Assembly (NCBI RefSeq): GCF_022344005.1
Contig: NZ_CP092190.1
Span: 1,806,001-1,870,000, forward strand
DNA length: 64,000 nt
Origin: Deinococcus sp. KNUC1210
Lineage (GTDB): Bacteria > Deinococcota > Deinococci > Deinococcales > Deinococcaceae
Direction of reading: 5' to 3'
Under the pieces are notes generated by a model. That model saw nothing but the letters and a program-made list of their open reading frames with translations, searched no databases and was not told the origin of the DNA. Made by a program: the position numbers and the translations under genes. Positions 51,958-63,247 of this stretch are shown here, piece after piece (positions within the stretch are counted from its first letter, which is position 1; each line of letters begins with the position of its first letter).

Positions 51958-52676
51958 CGCCCGAAGGAGAAGCGCTGCTGCTTCAGGGTGGCCGCGAACT
52001 GGGGCTGGATCTGCTGCCCCACACCGAGGCGTTTGCGCGGCTGCTGGCGCTGCTGCGCGAGGGATCGGCCCGCATGAACCTGACGGCGCTGCGGGAAGAA
52101 TCCGACATCATCCTGAAGCATTTCATCGACTCGCTGAGCTGTCTGCGGGGCGGCTATCTGGACGGAGAACAGCGGGTGGTCGATCTGGGCACAGGAGCGG
52201 GGTTTCCGGCATTGCCACTCGCCATCGTGCAGCCGATGCTCCAGATGGTGCCGGTCGATGCCACGCGCAAGAAGATCGACTATGTGAGCGCCACGGCTGC
52301 CAGCCTGGGCCTGAACAACGTCCAGCCGCTGGTCGGACGGGCCGAGGCGCTTGGACACGATCCGGCTCACCGGGAACGCTATGACCGCGTGGTGGTGCGT
52401 GCGGTGGCGTCGCTGCCCGCACTGGTCGAACTGAGCTTGCCGCTGCTGCGGCCAGGGGGATTGCTGGTCGCGCAGAAGGGCCCGATCAGCGCAGAGGAAC
52501 TGGAGGCGGGGCGCAGAACAGCAGGCGTGCTGGGCGGCGTGCTGGAAGATGTGCAGGCTTTTGAACTGCCGGTGCTGAACGAGGCGAGGACGCTGGTGGT
52601 GTTCCGAAAAACCCGGCCTACTTCCGGAAAGTATCCGCGCCGCGAAGGCATTCCTGCCAAGCAGCCGCTGTTCTGA
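51954..52676 (+). CDS. rsmG: 16S rRNA (guanine-527-N7)-methyltransferase
   Basis: RsmG (GidB) methylates G527 of 16S rRNA. The 240-residue protein carries [23 protein letters not shown], the SAM motif [27 protein letters not shown] and [17 protein letters not shown]. The GTG start overlaps the stop of the LAGLIDADG-like gene by four bases. A Deinococcus-type basic tail ends the protein. It precedes parA by 19 bases. Confidence 0.93.
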   Translation: MTPEGEALLLQGGRELGLDLLPHTEAFARLLALLREGSARMNLTALREESDIILKHFIDSLSCLRGGYLDGEQRVVDLGTGAGFPALPLAIVQPMLQMVPVDATRKKIDYVSATAASLGLNNVQPLVGRAEALGHDPAHRERYDRVVVRAVASLPALVELSLPLLRPGGLLVAQKGPISAEELEAGRRTAGVLGGVLEDVQAFELPVLNEARTLVVFRKTRPTSGKYPRREGIPAKQPLF

Positions 52677-52681
52677 TCCGC

Positions 52682-52687
52682 TATCCT
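52682..52687 (+). promoter_or_regulatory. -10 box for leaderless parA
   Basis: TATCCT ends eight bases before the parA ATG at 52696, consistent with a separate leaderless parAB message within the mnmG block. Confidence 0.4.
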
Positions 52688-52695
52688 GACCGGAC

Positions 52696-54297
<1,602 letters not shown>

Positions 54298-54313
54298 CAG
54301 AGCGGAGCAGAAA

Positions 54314-54345
54314 GCGGGGCCGCCAGTTCTATCCGGCGGCCCCGC
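54314..54345. terminator. Terminator after parB
   Basis: GCGGGGCCGCC (54314-54324) and GGCGGCCCCGC (54335-54345) form an 11-base stem with a ten-base loop between the convergent parB and VanW genes. Confidence 0.7.
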
Positions 54346-54365
54346 TGCTTTGATTCCGATGCTCG

Positions 54366-55757
54366 TTACTGCTTCGTTCCCACCATGAAGATGTTCGGCC
54401 AGGGCGTATAGCGGCTCGTCAGGGTATCCGAGCGCACGACCTGCCCATCCTTCAGGAAGCTGCGTTTGACCTGAATCACCGCTCCTGGCGCGGCCCAGTC
54501 CACCTGACGGCGCTGGCCCACCCGCATGGTCGGGTCGGAAATCAGGCGGTTGGCGGGGCTGGGTGTGGTGCTGAGTGTGACGGGCTTGCCGATCTGCACC
54601 GTCTCGGCGCGGGGCTTGCCGAACACGTTGACTTCCAGTGCGGCGTGGGCATCGTCCCAGCTGATCTGGAACCACAGCGCCCCCCCGGTGTCGTTGGTAA
54701 ATTTCAGATCCTGGCTGTACTGATAGATGGTGGCGTCCATGCCCTGAGGATCGTAGTAGTGCACCTGATAGCTGTGGTTGCGGCGCTCGACGATGGGCAG
54801 GCCCGCGCCGTACAGCGCCCGGAAGACGGTGGTGCTGACCTGACAGATGCCGCCGCCTACCCCCGTCGCGGTGCGGTCCCCGGCGATGACCAGACCCGGC
54901 ACGAAGCCGGTGCTGGTGTCGATCGGCCCGAGTTCCTTGTTGAACGAGAACAGCTTGCCCTCGAACAGGTGATCCTGAAATTTGCTGACCCCGACGTGAA
55001 TATTGGTGATGCGGGCGCGGCTGGACCCATAGTAGTTGGTCTGTCCGGTCGCCAGCAGGTCGGTGATGCCGCGTGAGGTGAAATACTCGACCGTGCGTTT
55101 GGGCTGGGTCAGGGTGTAGCTCAGATTGACGGTGGTGCTGTCAGGCGTGTTCAGGGCGCTCAGCAGGGCCGCACGCGATTTGGTCAGGTCGAGGCTGACA
55201 CCGTCGCGCTCGATGAGTGCCCAGCCGCTCGCCAGTTCCTCGAAACGGGCATCTTTGGGCTGACTGGCGGCCTTGCGTGCCAGCGCCTGAAGGTCGGCCT
55301 CCAGGCTGGTGGTGATGACGCCGCCTGTTCGCAGCAGGGCGGCCCGCTCGGCAGGAATCTCGAAGCTCAGGTGGGTGCTGGCGACGAGGGGTTGTCCGTC
55401 CTGAATGCCTCTGAGCGGCACATCCAGCACCAGGGTCAGCGGCTTGGGAACAGCTGGGACCGTGGCGCTGGGAAGGGGCGCAGTGGGGGCCGCCACCGGC
55501 TGTGCTGGCGTACTGACCGAAGGAGTCGGCAGCGCCGGAGCAGGCATCGGTACCAGTGGCGGCGGTGGCGTGTCGTTCGGGGGCGGCATGACCGGGGGCA
55601 ACTCGGGCAGCCCGGAATCGGTGGGGGGCGTGTCGGACGGCGCTCCAGGCGCTGGATCGCTGACGGGCAGGGCAGGCGGCGAGGTCGTCAGGTCCTGCTG
55701 GGCCAGAGCCACTGCCAGGAAAGCTGAGATAAAGAGGGCCAGCGCGGGACGCTTCAT
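54366..55757 (-). CDS. VanW family protein
   Basis: This 463-residue exported protein has a signal peptide ([20 protein letters not shown]), a Pro/Ser/Thr-rich linker (about residues 25-100) and a VanW domain ([64 protein letters not shown]). The end resembles a G5 domain. VanW proteins occur in vancomycin-resistance clusters and widely in walls, with peptidoglycan binding assumed. The ATG at 55757 begins the signal. A second ATG 18 bases upstream is possible. Confidence 0.8.
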   Translation of the reverse strand: MKRPALALFISAFLAVALAQQDLTTSPPALPVSDPAPGAPSDTPPTDSGLPELPPVMPPPNDTPPPPLVPMPAPALPTPSVSTPAQPVAAPTAPLPSATVPAVPKPLTLVLDVPLRGIQDGQPLVASTHLSFEIPAERAALLRTGGVITTSLEADLQALARKAASQPKDARFEELASGWALIERDGVSLDLTKSRAALLSALNTPDSTTVNLSYTLTQPKRTVEYFTSRGITDLLATGQTNYYGSSRARITNIHVGVSKFQDHLFEGKLFSFNKELGPIDTSTGFVPGLVIAGDRTATGVGGGICQVSTTVFRALYGAGLPIVERRNHSYQVHYYDPQGMDATIYQYSQDLKFTNDTGGALWFQISWDDAHAALEVNVFGKPRAETVQIGKPVTLSTTPSPANRLISDPTMRVGQRRQVDWAAPGAVIQVKRSFLKDGQVVRSDTLTSRYTPWPNIFMVGTKQ

Positions 55758-55803
55758 ATCGCCTGAGTATTTCATGACGACGCTGATGATAGATAAGGAG
55801 CCG

Positions 55804-56250
55804 TTACTTTACTTTTGGCGTGTACTGATCTACGCCGCCCGCTGCCTGAAAGGCCTGTTCCAGCTCGGACAGGGGCTTGTCCGGGTGGCTGGCCGCGTCT
55901 CCGGGCAGCGTGCGGGCAAAGACTTCGATGGCGTCCGGGTAGCCGTCGCCGTCGGCGTCACCGTTGGCTTTGAGCACGCTGTACAGCACCTGCGAAAAAT
56001 TGCTCTTCGGGTTGGTCACGAAGCCCTGTTGAAGCGCCTGTCCAAAGGTGTTCCAGGGCGCTCCACCTTTTTTGTTCACGTGGCAGAAGGTGCACGACAT
56101 GACCTTGCCGGAATACTGCCACAGCGGATCGAGCTTGTCGTACCCCAGCTGCTGGATGGCCGTGAGACGAAACGCCGGCATGGCGCTGACGCCGCCCAGG
56201 CTCAGCAGGGCCAGCATCCAGGCGGCGCGGCACTTCAGGACGCCAGCCAT
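55804..56250 (-). CDS. Exported mono-haem c-type protein with calcium-like repeat
   Basis: This 148-residue protein has a hydrophobic leader (residues 8-24) and one CxxCH haem motif at Cys53-His57 (CTFCHVN). DADGDGYPD near residue 97 is a thrombospondin type 3 / EF-like calcium loop. Electron transfer or an envelope scaffold role is possible, with the partner unknown. The start overlaps the end of the DUF1501 gene by 16 bases, so it belongs to the DUF1800-DUF1501 operon. Confidence 0.72.
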   Translation of the reverse strand: MAGVLKCRAAWMLALLSLGGVSAMPAFRLTAIQQLGYDKLDPLWQYSGKVMSCTFCHVNKKGGAPWNTFGQALQQGFVTNPKSNFSQVLYSVLKANGDADGDGYPDAIEVFARTLPGDAASHPDKPLSELEQAFQAAGGVDQYTPKVK

Positions 56251-57407
56251 CCCGGCCCCTTGAAATCGCCGCCCAGGATGTTGCGGGCGTTCAGGTTCAG
56301 CCAGCCCGACAGCGCCTCGGCGTACACACCCCGGAAATCCTGCTTGTAGACGATGTCGCCCTCGTGCAGCCGCTCCAGATCGGGGCTGTCACCGTGAACG
56401 CCGCCCTTTACGCCGTGGCCCAGCGCGAACATCACGCTGCCCTCGCCGTGATCGGTCCCGGCGCTGGCATTCTCGGCCACCCGTCGCCCGAACTCGGAAA
56501 AGCCCATGACCACGACTTTTTCGGACAGCCCCTGCGCCTGCAGATCGGCGTAGAAGGCTTTCAGTCCGGCGGCCAGTTCGCCCAGCAGCCTGTCCTGGTC
56601 GGCCCGCTGACCGGCGTGGGTATCGAAGCTGCCCAGACTGGTGTACAGCACGCGCTGTCCGGTACCCGACGCGATCAGGCGGGCAATGTCCTTCATCTGC
56701 ACGGCGAATTTGGAATCTGGATAGGTCGCCCCTGCCTTGTACTTGCCGATGTTGGCCTGCACCGTGGCAGTGTGCTGGAGCATGGCGCGGGTGGCCTGTT
56801 CCAGATAGGCCGCCTCGCCGCCCCGCCGCTCGGAGAGCATGCTGTCGAAGGCCGCCTGGGTTCCGGCAGGCAGCTTCAGCTGAAAATTGTCCACGCTGTC
56901 GATGCTGGGCAGCGAGTAGTCGCGGGCGATCAGGGCCAGCGGCGTGGCGTTGCCGACGTTGCTCGCGCAGAAGGGATCGCCGATCTGCTCGGAGATGCGC
57001 CCGATCCAGCCCTCGCTGCTGGCCTGGGTGGGGTCGGCGGTATGCCAGATCGCCATGCTGGCAAAGTGGCTGCGGTTGGGGTCCGGGTAGCCCACATTTT
57101 CCATCCAGGCCAGCTGTCCGCCGTCCCACAGGTCCATCAGCGGCTTCAGCGAGGGGTGCATGCCCAGGTCCCCGGTCAGCGTCAGCACGTCGCTCTTGGG
57201 AATGGCGATGTTGGGACGGGCCGCGTAATAGGCGCCGTTGGAATACGGAATCAGGGTGTTCAGACCGTCATTGCCGCCCGTCAGCTGAATGACCACCAGT
57301 GTTTTGTCGCCGCCGGCCACCGTTGCCGCCCGTGCCAGAAAGCCGGGCATGCCGGAAATGGAAGCTGCTGCCAGCGCCGAAAGCTTGAGAAAGTCACGTC
57401 TGTCCAT
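56235..57407 (-). CDS. DUF1501 domain protein (twin-arginine exported)
   Basis: This 390-residue protein belongs to DUF1501 (alkaline-phosphatase-like fold). [19 protein letters not shown] is a Tat signal, so it is exported folded. [29 protein letters not shown] and [35 protein letters not shown] match the metal-binding motifs of the fold. Family proteins are almost always paired with DUF1800. The function of the pair is not established. CAGGAG lies just before the ATG. Confidence 0.85.
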   Translation of the reverse strand: MDRRDFLKLSALAAASISGMPGFLARAATVAGGDKTLVVIQLTGGNDGLNTLIPYSNGAYYAARPNIAIPKSDVLTLTGDLGMHPSLKPLMDLWDGGQLAWMENVGYPDPNRSHFASMAIWHTADPTQASSEGWIGRISEQIGDPFCASNVGNATPLALIARDYSLPSIDSVDNFQLKLPAGTQAAFDSMLSERRGGEAAYLEQATRAMLQHTATVQANIGKYKAGATYPDSKFAVQMKDIARLIASGTGQRVLYTSLGSFDTHAGQRADQDRLLGELAAGLKAFYADLQAQGLSEKVVVMGFSEFGRRVAENASAGTDHGEGSVMFALGHGVKGGVHGDSPDLERLHEGDIVYKQDFRGVYAEALSGWLNLNARNILGGDFKGPGWLAS

Positions 57408-57519
57408 GGAAACTCCTGTTGAGAGATCAGGGATGAGAAGGAATGAAACGGGGAAGAGCGACGAAGAAGGTCTGGAGGAGCCGCTGGAGCGCGTGCCTCC
57501 TCCGAGCAGGTGCGGCGCC

Positions 57520-58785
57520 TCAGATCAGCTGGTATTCCGGCGAGATCAGCATCAGATAGCTGCGCTGCTTGGCATTCAGGCTGCCGAGTGCGCCCTGCAG
57601 AGCGTTCGTCTTGCCCAGGACCGACAGCGGTGTGAGGGGAGTGCCTTTGGGCGCATTGTTGCCCAGCGTCAGGGCGGCGGCGGTCTGCATTCTCAGCAGC
57701 AGCGTGGTGTCGTTGATCCATTCGCGGCCCCCGTCCCAGCCCTTGACGGTGGGCGGGTGCAGCAGTTCCTGACCCATGCGGCTACAGGCAGCCACCAGTG
57801 AGAGCACAGCTTTTTCGGTCATCGGTGGGCGGCCCATGCTGCGAACGGCCCCCACCACGTACTCGACCGGACTGCGAAAGACGCTGGAACGGTTGGCCGC
57901 GCTGTAGAACGCCTCGGAGGTCAGCAGGCTCTTGACGGTGGCCCGCAGGTCGCCGCCGCTCTGAGAAAAGGTCTGCGCCAGCGCCGAGATGCCGTTCTGA
58001 TCGGGCGTGCTGCTGACAAAGGCCGCCCACAGCTTGCCCGCGACGCGCACGGCGGTGGCGGGATGGTTGGTCGCCAGACTGATGATGTCGGCGGGAGCAA
58101 ACTTGCCGGTCTGCCCCAGGTAGGTCTTGTTGCCGTCGTCGTGCTGCTTCTGGTTGAAGACGAATTTCGGCTGCTCGGCGTAGTCCTTCTGGTTGTTCCT
58201 GCCACCTTGGAACGTCCAGCCGGTCAGCGCCCTGGCTCCCTCCAGCACATCGGTTTCGCTGTAATGCCCGATGCCGGTGGTAAAGAGTTCCAGCAGTTCG
58301 CGCGAGAAGTTCTCGTTGGGCTTGCCCTTCTTGTTCTGATCGTTGTCGAGGTAGCGCAGCATCGCCGGGGAACGCCCGATCTCGACCGCGAAGGTGGTGA
58401 AATTCCCGAGCGAGCGGCTTCTCAGCAGGCCCAGATACTCCTGAAGGGCATAGACGTTTTTCACCTTGTCCACGCCCACCACGAAATGATTGCTCCAGAG
58501 GAGCGCCAGCCGCTCGCGCAGCGGATACGGCGTATACAGCATCTGCCACAGCCAGTCGCCCTGGATCAGCTTGACGGCGGCCCCTGGCCCCACGGCGTCG
58601 AGCGGGCTGAAGTTGGTCTGTTCCAGCGTCTGGGGAAAGCTCAGGAGCTTCTCGGCGGCGTCGGCAGGCGACGTGCCCACCAGCGCCTGAATCTCGGCGT
58701 CGGTGGCCCCGAAACTGGTGCGGCGCAGCAGATGCGAGGCGTCTTCGAGCGACAGGGTCTTGATGGAAGTTGGAGGGAGGGGCAT
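57520..58785 (-). CDS. DUF1800 domain protein
   Basis: This 421-residue protein matches DUF1800. [18 protein letters not shown] opens the domain and [16 protein letters not shown] and [24 protein letters not shown] are signatures. [15 protein letters not shown] follows near residue 308. It has no strong signal peptide at its N-terminus. The gene leads the DUF1800-DUF1501-haem operon, with CAGGAGACACC before the ATG. The paired family may handle an exported folded enzyme, which is an inference. Confidence 0.85.
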   Translation of the reverse strand: MPLPPTSIKTLSLEDASHLLRRTSFGATDAEIQALVGTSPADAAEKLLSFPQTLEQTNFSPLDAVGPGAAVKLIQGDWLWQMLYTPYPLRERLALLWSNHFVVGVDKVKNVYALQEYLGLLRSRSLGNFTTFAVEIGRSPAMLRYLDNDQNKKGKPNENFSRELLELFTTGIGHYSETDVLEGARALTGWTFQGGRNNQKDYAEQPKFVFNQKQHDDGNKTYLGQTGKFAPADIISLATNHPATAVRVAGKLWAAFVSSTPDQNGISALAQTFSQSGGDLRATVKSLLTSEAFYSAANRSSVFRSPVEYVVGAVRSMGRPPMTEKAVLSLVAACSRMGQELLHPPTVKGWDGGREWINDTTLLLRMQTAAALTLGNNAPKGTPLTPLSVLGKTNALQGALGSLNAKQRSYLMLISPEYQLI

Positions 58786-58929
58786 GGTGTCTCCTGGAAA
58801 GCTGAGTGCTGAAGGAAAGCGTTCTGAAGAGGGCGGATCAGCGGTCTGCGCTGCCGCGCTGCGGGGCTGAGATGAACTGAGAAGTTCAGAGGGTCGGTGA
58901 TCTCAGGTGCTGTGGTGTTCTCGGGTGCT

Positions 58930-59726
58930 CTATGGTTCTGATGCACTCTGAGGCGCAAAAGTTCCCGTCAGATTGCTGACCGCCTGAACGTCCAGCGTCT
59001 GCACGCCGCCCAGCGCCGCTTCCAGAGCACTCTGGGGCAGATTGCCGACCAGCCACAGGGCCGCGCCGCCGAGCCTGCGAACCGCCACACCCGGCGCAGC
59101 CTTCACCGCATTCTTCGAGGCGATCAGGGCCAGGACGTTCAGCCCGTCGCTCAATACCACCTCGCTGGCCGTGTTGCCGCTCGCCGTGGTGCGGAGTTTC
59201 AGGCTCAGCGGCTCGAATCCGGCGGGCAGTTTCAGTCCCGGCAGGGCCGCCAGCAGCGCTTTTTCAGGGCCGGGTCGGGCACCCTCACGCTCAGCGGCGT
59301 CTTCAGGCGGGCGGGCGCGGCATTGACCGTCAGGAAGGCGGCGCGGCGGGCCAGTGTGCCTTCCTGACGCTGCTCCTGATACGCGAGCGGCACGTTCCAG
59401 ACGCTGTCCACCCAGATGGTCCAGGGGGCCGCCTGCGTGTTTCTGGCGACCAGTGAATAGCGCAGCGCCGTGCGACCTGCCAGCACTTCCTGACCCTCCA
59501 GCGTCACCGTGAAATTGCGGCGGATCAGGGCCGGAACCGCGCCCAGCCGGGGCAGCAGACGGGCCTGCCGGACCGGGTTCTTGCTGGGCGGAAAGGCCAC
59601 TTCCACCACCGCTGTCCCGCGTGCTTCAGCCACCAGCGATTTTTTCAGGGCTGACAGCAGGGTATCCACGTCGGCAGCCTGGGCAGTGCCCGCCAGCAGC
59701 CCGAGCAGCAGCAGAACGCGCCTCAC
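58930..59726 (-). CDS. RseB/MucB-like exported protein (frame disrupted)
   Basis: This secreted protein begins with a signal (RRVLLLLGLLAGTAQA). It carries VDTLLSALKKSLVAEARGTAVVEVAF, followed by PWTIWVDSVWNVPLAYQEQ, a pattern like the lipoprotein-carrier half of RseB, which senses envelope stress and controls anti-sigma cleavage. The T5 run 59260-59264 lacks one base. Adding it joins KKALLAALPGLKLPAGF to the C-terminal half (265 residues). The GTG start overlaps the anti-sigma stop (GTGA). The position after sigma and anti-sigma genes supports the call. Confidence 0.7.
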
Positions 59727-60022
59727 CAGCCGTCTCCCAGTGCCGACTGATACGCCGAATAGGCCTCGCTGGTGGGCAGGTCGTGGCCTGGAGCGGGCCA
59801 GAAGACCAGCAGGCCGCCCACCGCTGCTGCCGATGCCAGGGCGCTGCTCAGGCCCACGCGCCACCACTGCCGCGCCGTGTGCTGTCGCCGGGTCTGCTGG
59901 CGGGCCAGAAAGCGCTCGGCTGCGCCGTGGTCGGCGGGCGTCAGGGCAGCGGCCCGGGCAAAGAGGGCGTCGAGATCCTGGCTGTCGTCTAGTTCGCTGG
60001 AGTGGTCATCGTTGATGTTCAT
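59723..60022 (-). CDS. Putative membrane anti-sigma factor
   Basis: This 99-residue protein has an acidic N-terminus, a helical part (DLDALFARAAALTPADHGAAERFLARQQ) and one membrane helix (about 57-75), followed by a short outer tail. It sits right after an ECF sigma gene and before an RseB-like gene, so it is likely to hold the sigma factor at the membrane. Sequence similarity to known anti-sigma families is weak. The call rests on context and topology. Confidence 0.65.
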   Translation of the reverse strand: MNINDDHSSELDDSQDLDALFARAAALTPADHGAAERFLARQQTRRQHTARQWWRVGLSSALASAAAVGGLLVFWPAPGHDLPTSEAYSAYQSALGDGW

Positions 60023-60077
60023 GGCGTTCCCGGATTGAAAGGTCGAGTGAGCAGAGGAGAGGAAAAAAGGGCCTTCG

Positions 60078-60620
60078 TCATGCGCTGGCCTCTACGCCCC
60101 GGGTCAGCAGCAGTGCCCGCAGCGCTGCCCGCCCGCGTGCGATCCGCGATTTGACGGTGCCTACCTCGGCCCCGACGATCTCGGCAATGGCGGCGTAGTC
60201 CAGCCCCGACAGTTCGCGCAGCGCCACCGCCTCGCGCTGATCGTGGGGAAGCTGGCGCATGGCCCAGCTCAGGGTTTCGCGCAGCTGAAGGTTCTCGCTG
60301 TCGCGCACCGGACTGGACGTGCTGACCGGCTCGGGCACTCCGTCCAGCGCCTCCGGCTGCCGCTTTCTCAGCAGGGCGTAACAGGCGTTCAGCGCCACAC
60401 GGTGCAGCCAGGTCGAGAACTGCGCGTCGCCCCGGAAGGTCTTCAGATGCTTGTGGACGCTCAAAAACACCTCCTGTACCACGTCGTCGGCAGATCCTGG
60501 CCCGACCACCGAACTCGCCAGCGCGTGCACACGCGGGGCGTGCCGCCGCAGCAGGACCTCGAAGGCGGCGTCCTGCGAGGCGGCCAGCAGGATCAGTTGG
60601 GTGTCGGTCAGGTCATTCAT
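60078..60620 (-). CDS. ECF (sigma-70 family) sigma factor
   Basis: This 180-residue ECF sigma factor has region 2 with [37 protein letters not shown] (core binding and -10 reading). Region 4 has [48 protein letters not shown] (the -35 helix-turn-helix). It leads the sigma, anti-sigma, RseB-like operon. The pattern is that of an envelope-stress system. Its targets cannot be read here. Confidence 0.9.
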   Translation of the reverse strand: MNDLTDTQLILLAASQDAAFEVLLRRHAPRVHALASSVVGPGSADDVVQEVFLSVHKHLKTFRGDAQFSTWLHRVALNACYALLRKRQPEALDGVPEPVSTSSPVRDSENLQLRETLSWAMRQLPHDQREAVALRELSGLDYAAIAEIVGAEVGTVKSRIARGRAALRALLLTRGVEASA

Positions 60621-60690
60621 AGGGGGTCAAGGTTTGGCCCTCACTGCTTGGATGCACCGAGGAGATGAAAAGTTCCATACGCCGTTTCGC

Positions 60691-60696
60691 TATCAT
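60691..60696 (+). promoter_or_regulatory. -10 box of the leaderless phosphotransferase gene
   Basis: TATCAT ends seven bases before the ATG at 60704, supporting that start over an ATG at 60665. Confidence 0.45.
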
Positions 60697-60703
60697 CGCC
60701 CCT

Positions 60704-61495
60704 ATGCCTTCTGGTGCGTCTTCATCCAGCCCGCCGCCACTTCCGGACAGCCTGCGCCGCGTCCTGCCCGCTGCCCGCTGGGAGGCAATCACCGATGGAC
60801 GGTCGGGGGCGGGCGTGTGGCGCAGCAGCCGCTTCGTGCTGAAGACCATGACCCGCACGCACCTCGACAGGCCGCTGCATGCCGAGGCGCTGCGGCTGCG
60901 CTGGGCGGCGGGCCGACTTCCGGTGCCCACAGTGGTGGCCTACGATGTAGACGAGGAGCGCGAATACCTCGCCATGACGCGCATTTCCGGCATTCCGCTG
61001 CACCATCCCGACGCGCTGCTGCACCCGGAGCGCGTCACCGATCTGCTGGCCCGCGCCCTGCGGGAGGTGCACGCCCAGCCCGTGCGCGACTGTCCCTTCA
61101 ACGCCTCGCTGAACGTGCGGCTGCGCGAGGCCCGCGAGCGCGTGGCGGCAGGCCGGATCGACGAATCGGATTTCGACGGCGAGCGCAGCGGCTGGACGGC
61201 CCAGCAGGTCTGGACAGAACTGCTGCGAACGCGTCCCGGTTGGGAAGACCTGGTCCTGACGCACGGCGACCCCTGCCTGCCGAATCTGCTGCTCGACGGC
61301 GAGTACATCGGGGGCTTCGTGGATGTGGGCCGCCTGGGCATCGCGGATCGCCACGCCGATGTGGCGCTGGCCCACCGCAGCCTGACGTCGAACATCGGCC
61401 CGGACGCGGCGGACCACTTTCTCGATATCTACGGACGCGAACTGGTGAATCCGGAGAAGCTGACGTATTACCGCCTGCTCGACGAGCTGTTCTGA
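60704..61495 (+). CDS. Aminoglycoside phosphotransferase-like kinase
   Basis: This 263-residue kinase resembles APH(3')-type phosphotransferases. A Lys in FVLKTMTRT would bind ATP, the catalytic loop is [13 protein letters not shown] and the metal Asp is in [37 protein letters not shown] and a helical end complete the fold. The real substrate may be an antibiotic or a metabolite, since many such kinases are not resistance genes. The start ATG is set by a TATCAT box seven bases upstream. Confidence 0.83.
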   Translation: MPSGASSSSPPPLPDSLRRVLPAARWEAITDGRSGAGVWRSSRFVLKTMTRTHLDRPLHAEALRLRWAAGRLPVPTVVAYDVDEEREYLAMTRISGIPLHHPDALLHPERVTDLLARALREVHAQPVRDCPFNASLNVRLREARERVAAGRIDESDFDGERSGWTAQQVWTELLRTRPGWEDLVLTHGDPCLPNLLLDGEYIGGFVDVGRLGIADRHADVALAHRSLTSNIGPDAADHFLDIYGRELVNPEKLTYYRLLDELF

Positions 61496-61615
61496 AAGAG
61501 CTGGTTCCGGGAGCCTGACTGCACCTGCTTTTTCGTTTCGTTCACGGCCCGTCAGCGACACTGCCCTCACGCGCATCCCGGACATTCACCGTAGGAACGC
61601 GTGGGAGGAATGGAG

Positions 61616-63155
61616 ATGCCTCATCCATATCCGCGTCTGGCTGTGCTGTGCCTGACCGGTACGCTGTGTCTGGGAGGTGCCGCGCAGGCCTTCGATACCG
61701 GCCACCACGCCGACCTGACCCGCGAGGTGCTGAGCGAATTCGGCATGAACGACACTGCGGTCCGGGTGGCGCAGGTCGAGAACTGGCTGGTCGATTACTA
61801 CTCGTCCAGTCCGACCTCGTTCGGAGCGGTCGAGAGCGCCGCTGCCAAGTTGCACGCCGACAACCTCTTTCTCAGGAGGCCGTGACGAACTACTGGAACC
61901 GCTACAGCACCAATGCCAGGAATGCCTTCCGGGAGGCGGCCCAGGCGGGCAATCCCCGGCAAGTGCTGGCGCTGCTGGGCATGAGCCTGCACAGCGTTCA
62001 GGATTTCTACAGCCATTCCAACTGGGCAGAGTTGCAGGTGCCGCCCGCCGGAGTGGACTACGCCACGGTCACCTGGTTCGACGCCTCCGCCGCACAGCGC
62101 CAGGGGGTCAAGACCGGCAAGGCCAGCACCAGCAACGACACCTCGCAGACCCCGCACGGCGGCTACACCAGCGGGATGAACCACGATTCGTATGTGCGCC
62201 CCAACTGGGACAGGGCGTATGTGCTGGCGTATGCAGGCGAGCGGCAGTGGGTCAATCAGGTGAAAACCTGGGTCAGCGCTGTCAGCCCGGCAGTATGGGA
62301 GCAGGCCAGGAGCATCGAGCTGCACGGTGACGAACTCAGCCGCCTGAACAGCGATCACAACGCCATGTACCGTATCTCCGAGTGGGTCAAGTCGGGCAGC
62401 GAGGACGGGCACTGGAAAGGCAACGGCAGCGGCGTCCGCTCGGATTTTCTGGCGTTCTCGGCGGCCTGGGTCGCGCTCACACTCGATTCGGTCTACTCCG
62501 AGGATTTCAAGAACCGCAAATGGCATCAGTTGCTGGCGGGCGGTCTGCGCGGCGCACTCGACCTCAACGTGAACGCTCCGCCTCCCGCGCCTGCTCCGGC
62601 CATCGCCCGCTTTGCCCTCGACAAACGCGCCGTCTTCCTGAGAACCGTGTCGGTGCGCGATCTGAACGGTGCCGACCGCACCCTCGGTCTGGGCGGAGAC
62701 GCCGACATGTACGCCCGTATCACCGTCAACAATCAGGAATTCGTCGAGGCCATGCAGCTGGATCGGTCGTTCATCCGTCCGTCCTGGACGACCATCAAGT
62801 TCGTTGACGCCGGTCTGCCCGTCGTGGTCGTTCATTACGAACTGTGGGACGAAGACGGCGTGGGCCGGGGCGGTGACGATCATCTGGATATCCACAGCGA
62901 CGGACGCTTCAAAGACCTCGATTTTCTGTACAACATGAACACCCACCAGCTGGGGGGATCGGCATCGAGGGCCGCTTCGACGCGCCCACCAATCTGTTCA
63001 GCATGCAGGGGACTGCCGACGACCGCGCCCGGCTGGAATTTTTCGTTACCACCAGAACGCTTGCCAGGACGCTGCCGCGCCGCTTTCCACTGCCGGACGA
63101 CGTGCGGACGCCGCTGGAGCCACCTGTCCGCGATACCCCTGACGCCAGGGTGTAG
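61616..63155 (+). CDS. HET-C-like secreted protein (frame disrupted twice)
   Basis: This protein of about 513 residues has a signal peptide (LAVLCLTGTLCLGGAAQA). The N-terminal half contains FDTGHHADLTREVL, LLGMSLHSVQDFYSHSNWAEL and NSDHNAMYRISEW with several His residues, like the HET-C / zinc-dependent phospholipase C helical fold. A beta-rich C-terminal half (GDADMYARITVNNQEF, HYELWDEDGVGRGGDDHLDIH) resembles a C2-like calcium-binding domain. Missing bases at 61868-61870 (T3) and in the G6 run 62952-62957 break the frame. The function could be lipid hydrolysis, which is unproven. Confidence 0.68.
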
Positions 63156-63235
63156 GCCGCTGCTGCCTGATGCTCACCTGACGGCCTCTTAAGTCTTCCT
63201 CAGGCTCTGCTCAGAGGGCGTCATGGGGGGAACGC

Positions 63236-63241
63236 TACGCT
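63236..63241 (+). promoter_or_regulatory. -10 box of the leaderless subtilase gene
   Basis: TACGCT ends six bases before the ATG at 63248. Confidence 0.4.
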
Positions 63242-63247
63242 GCCAGC

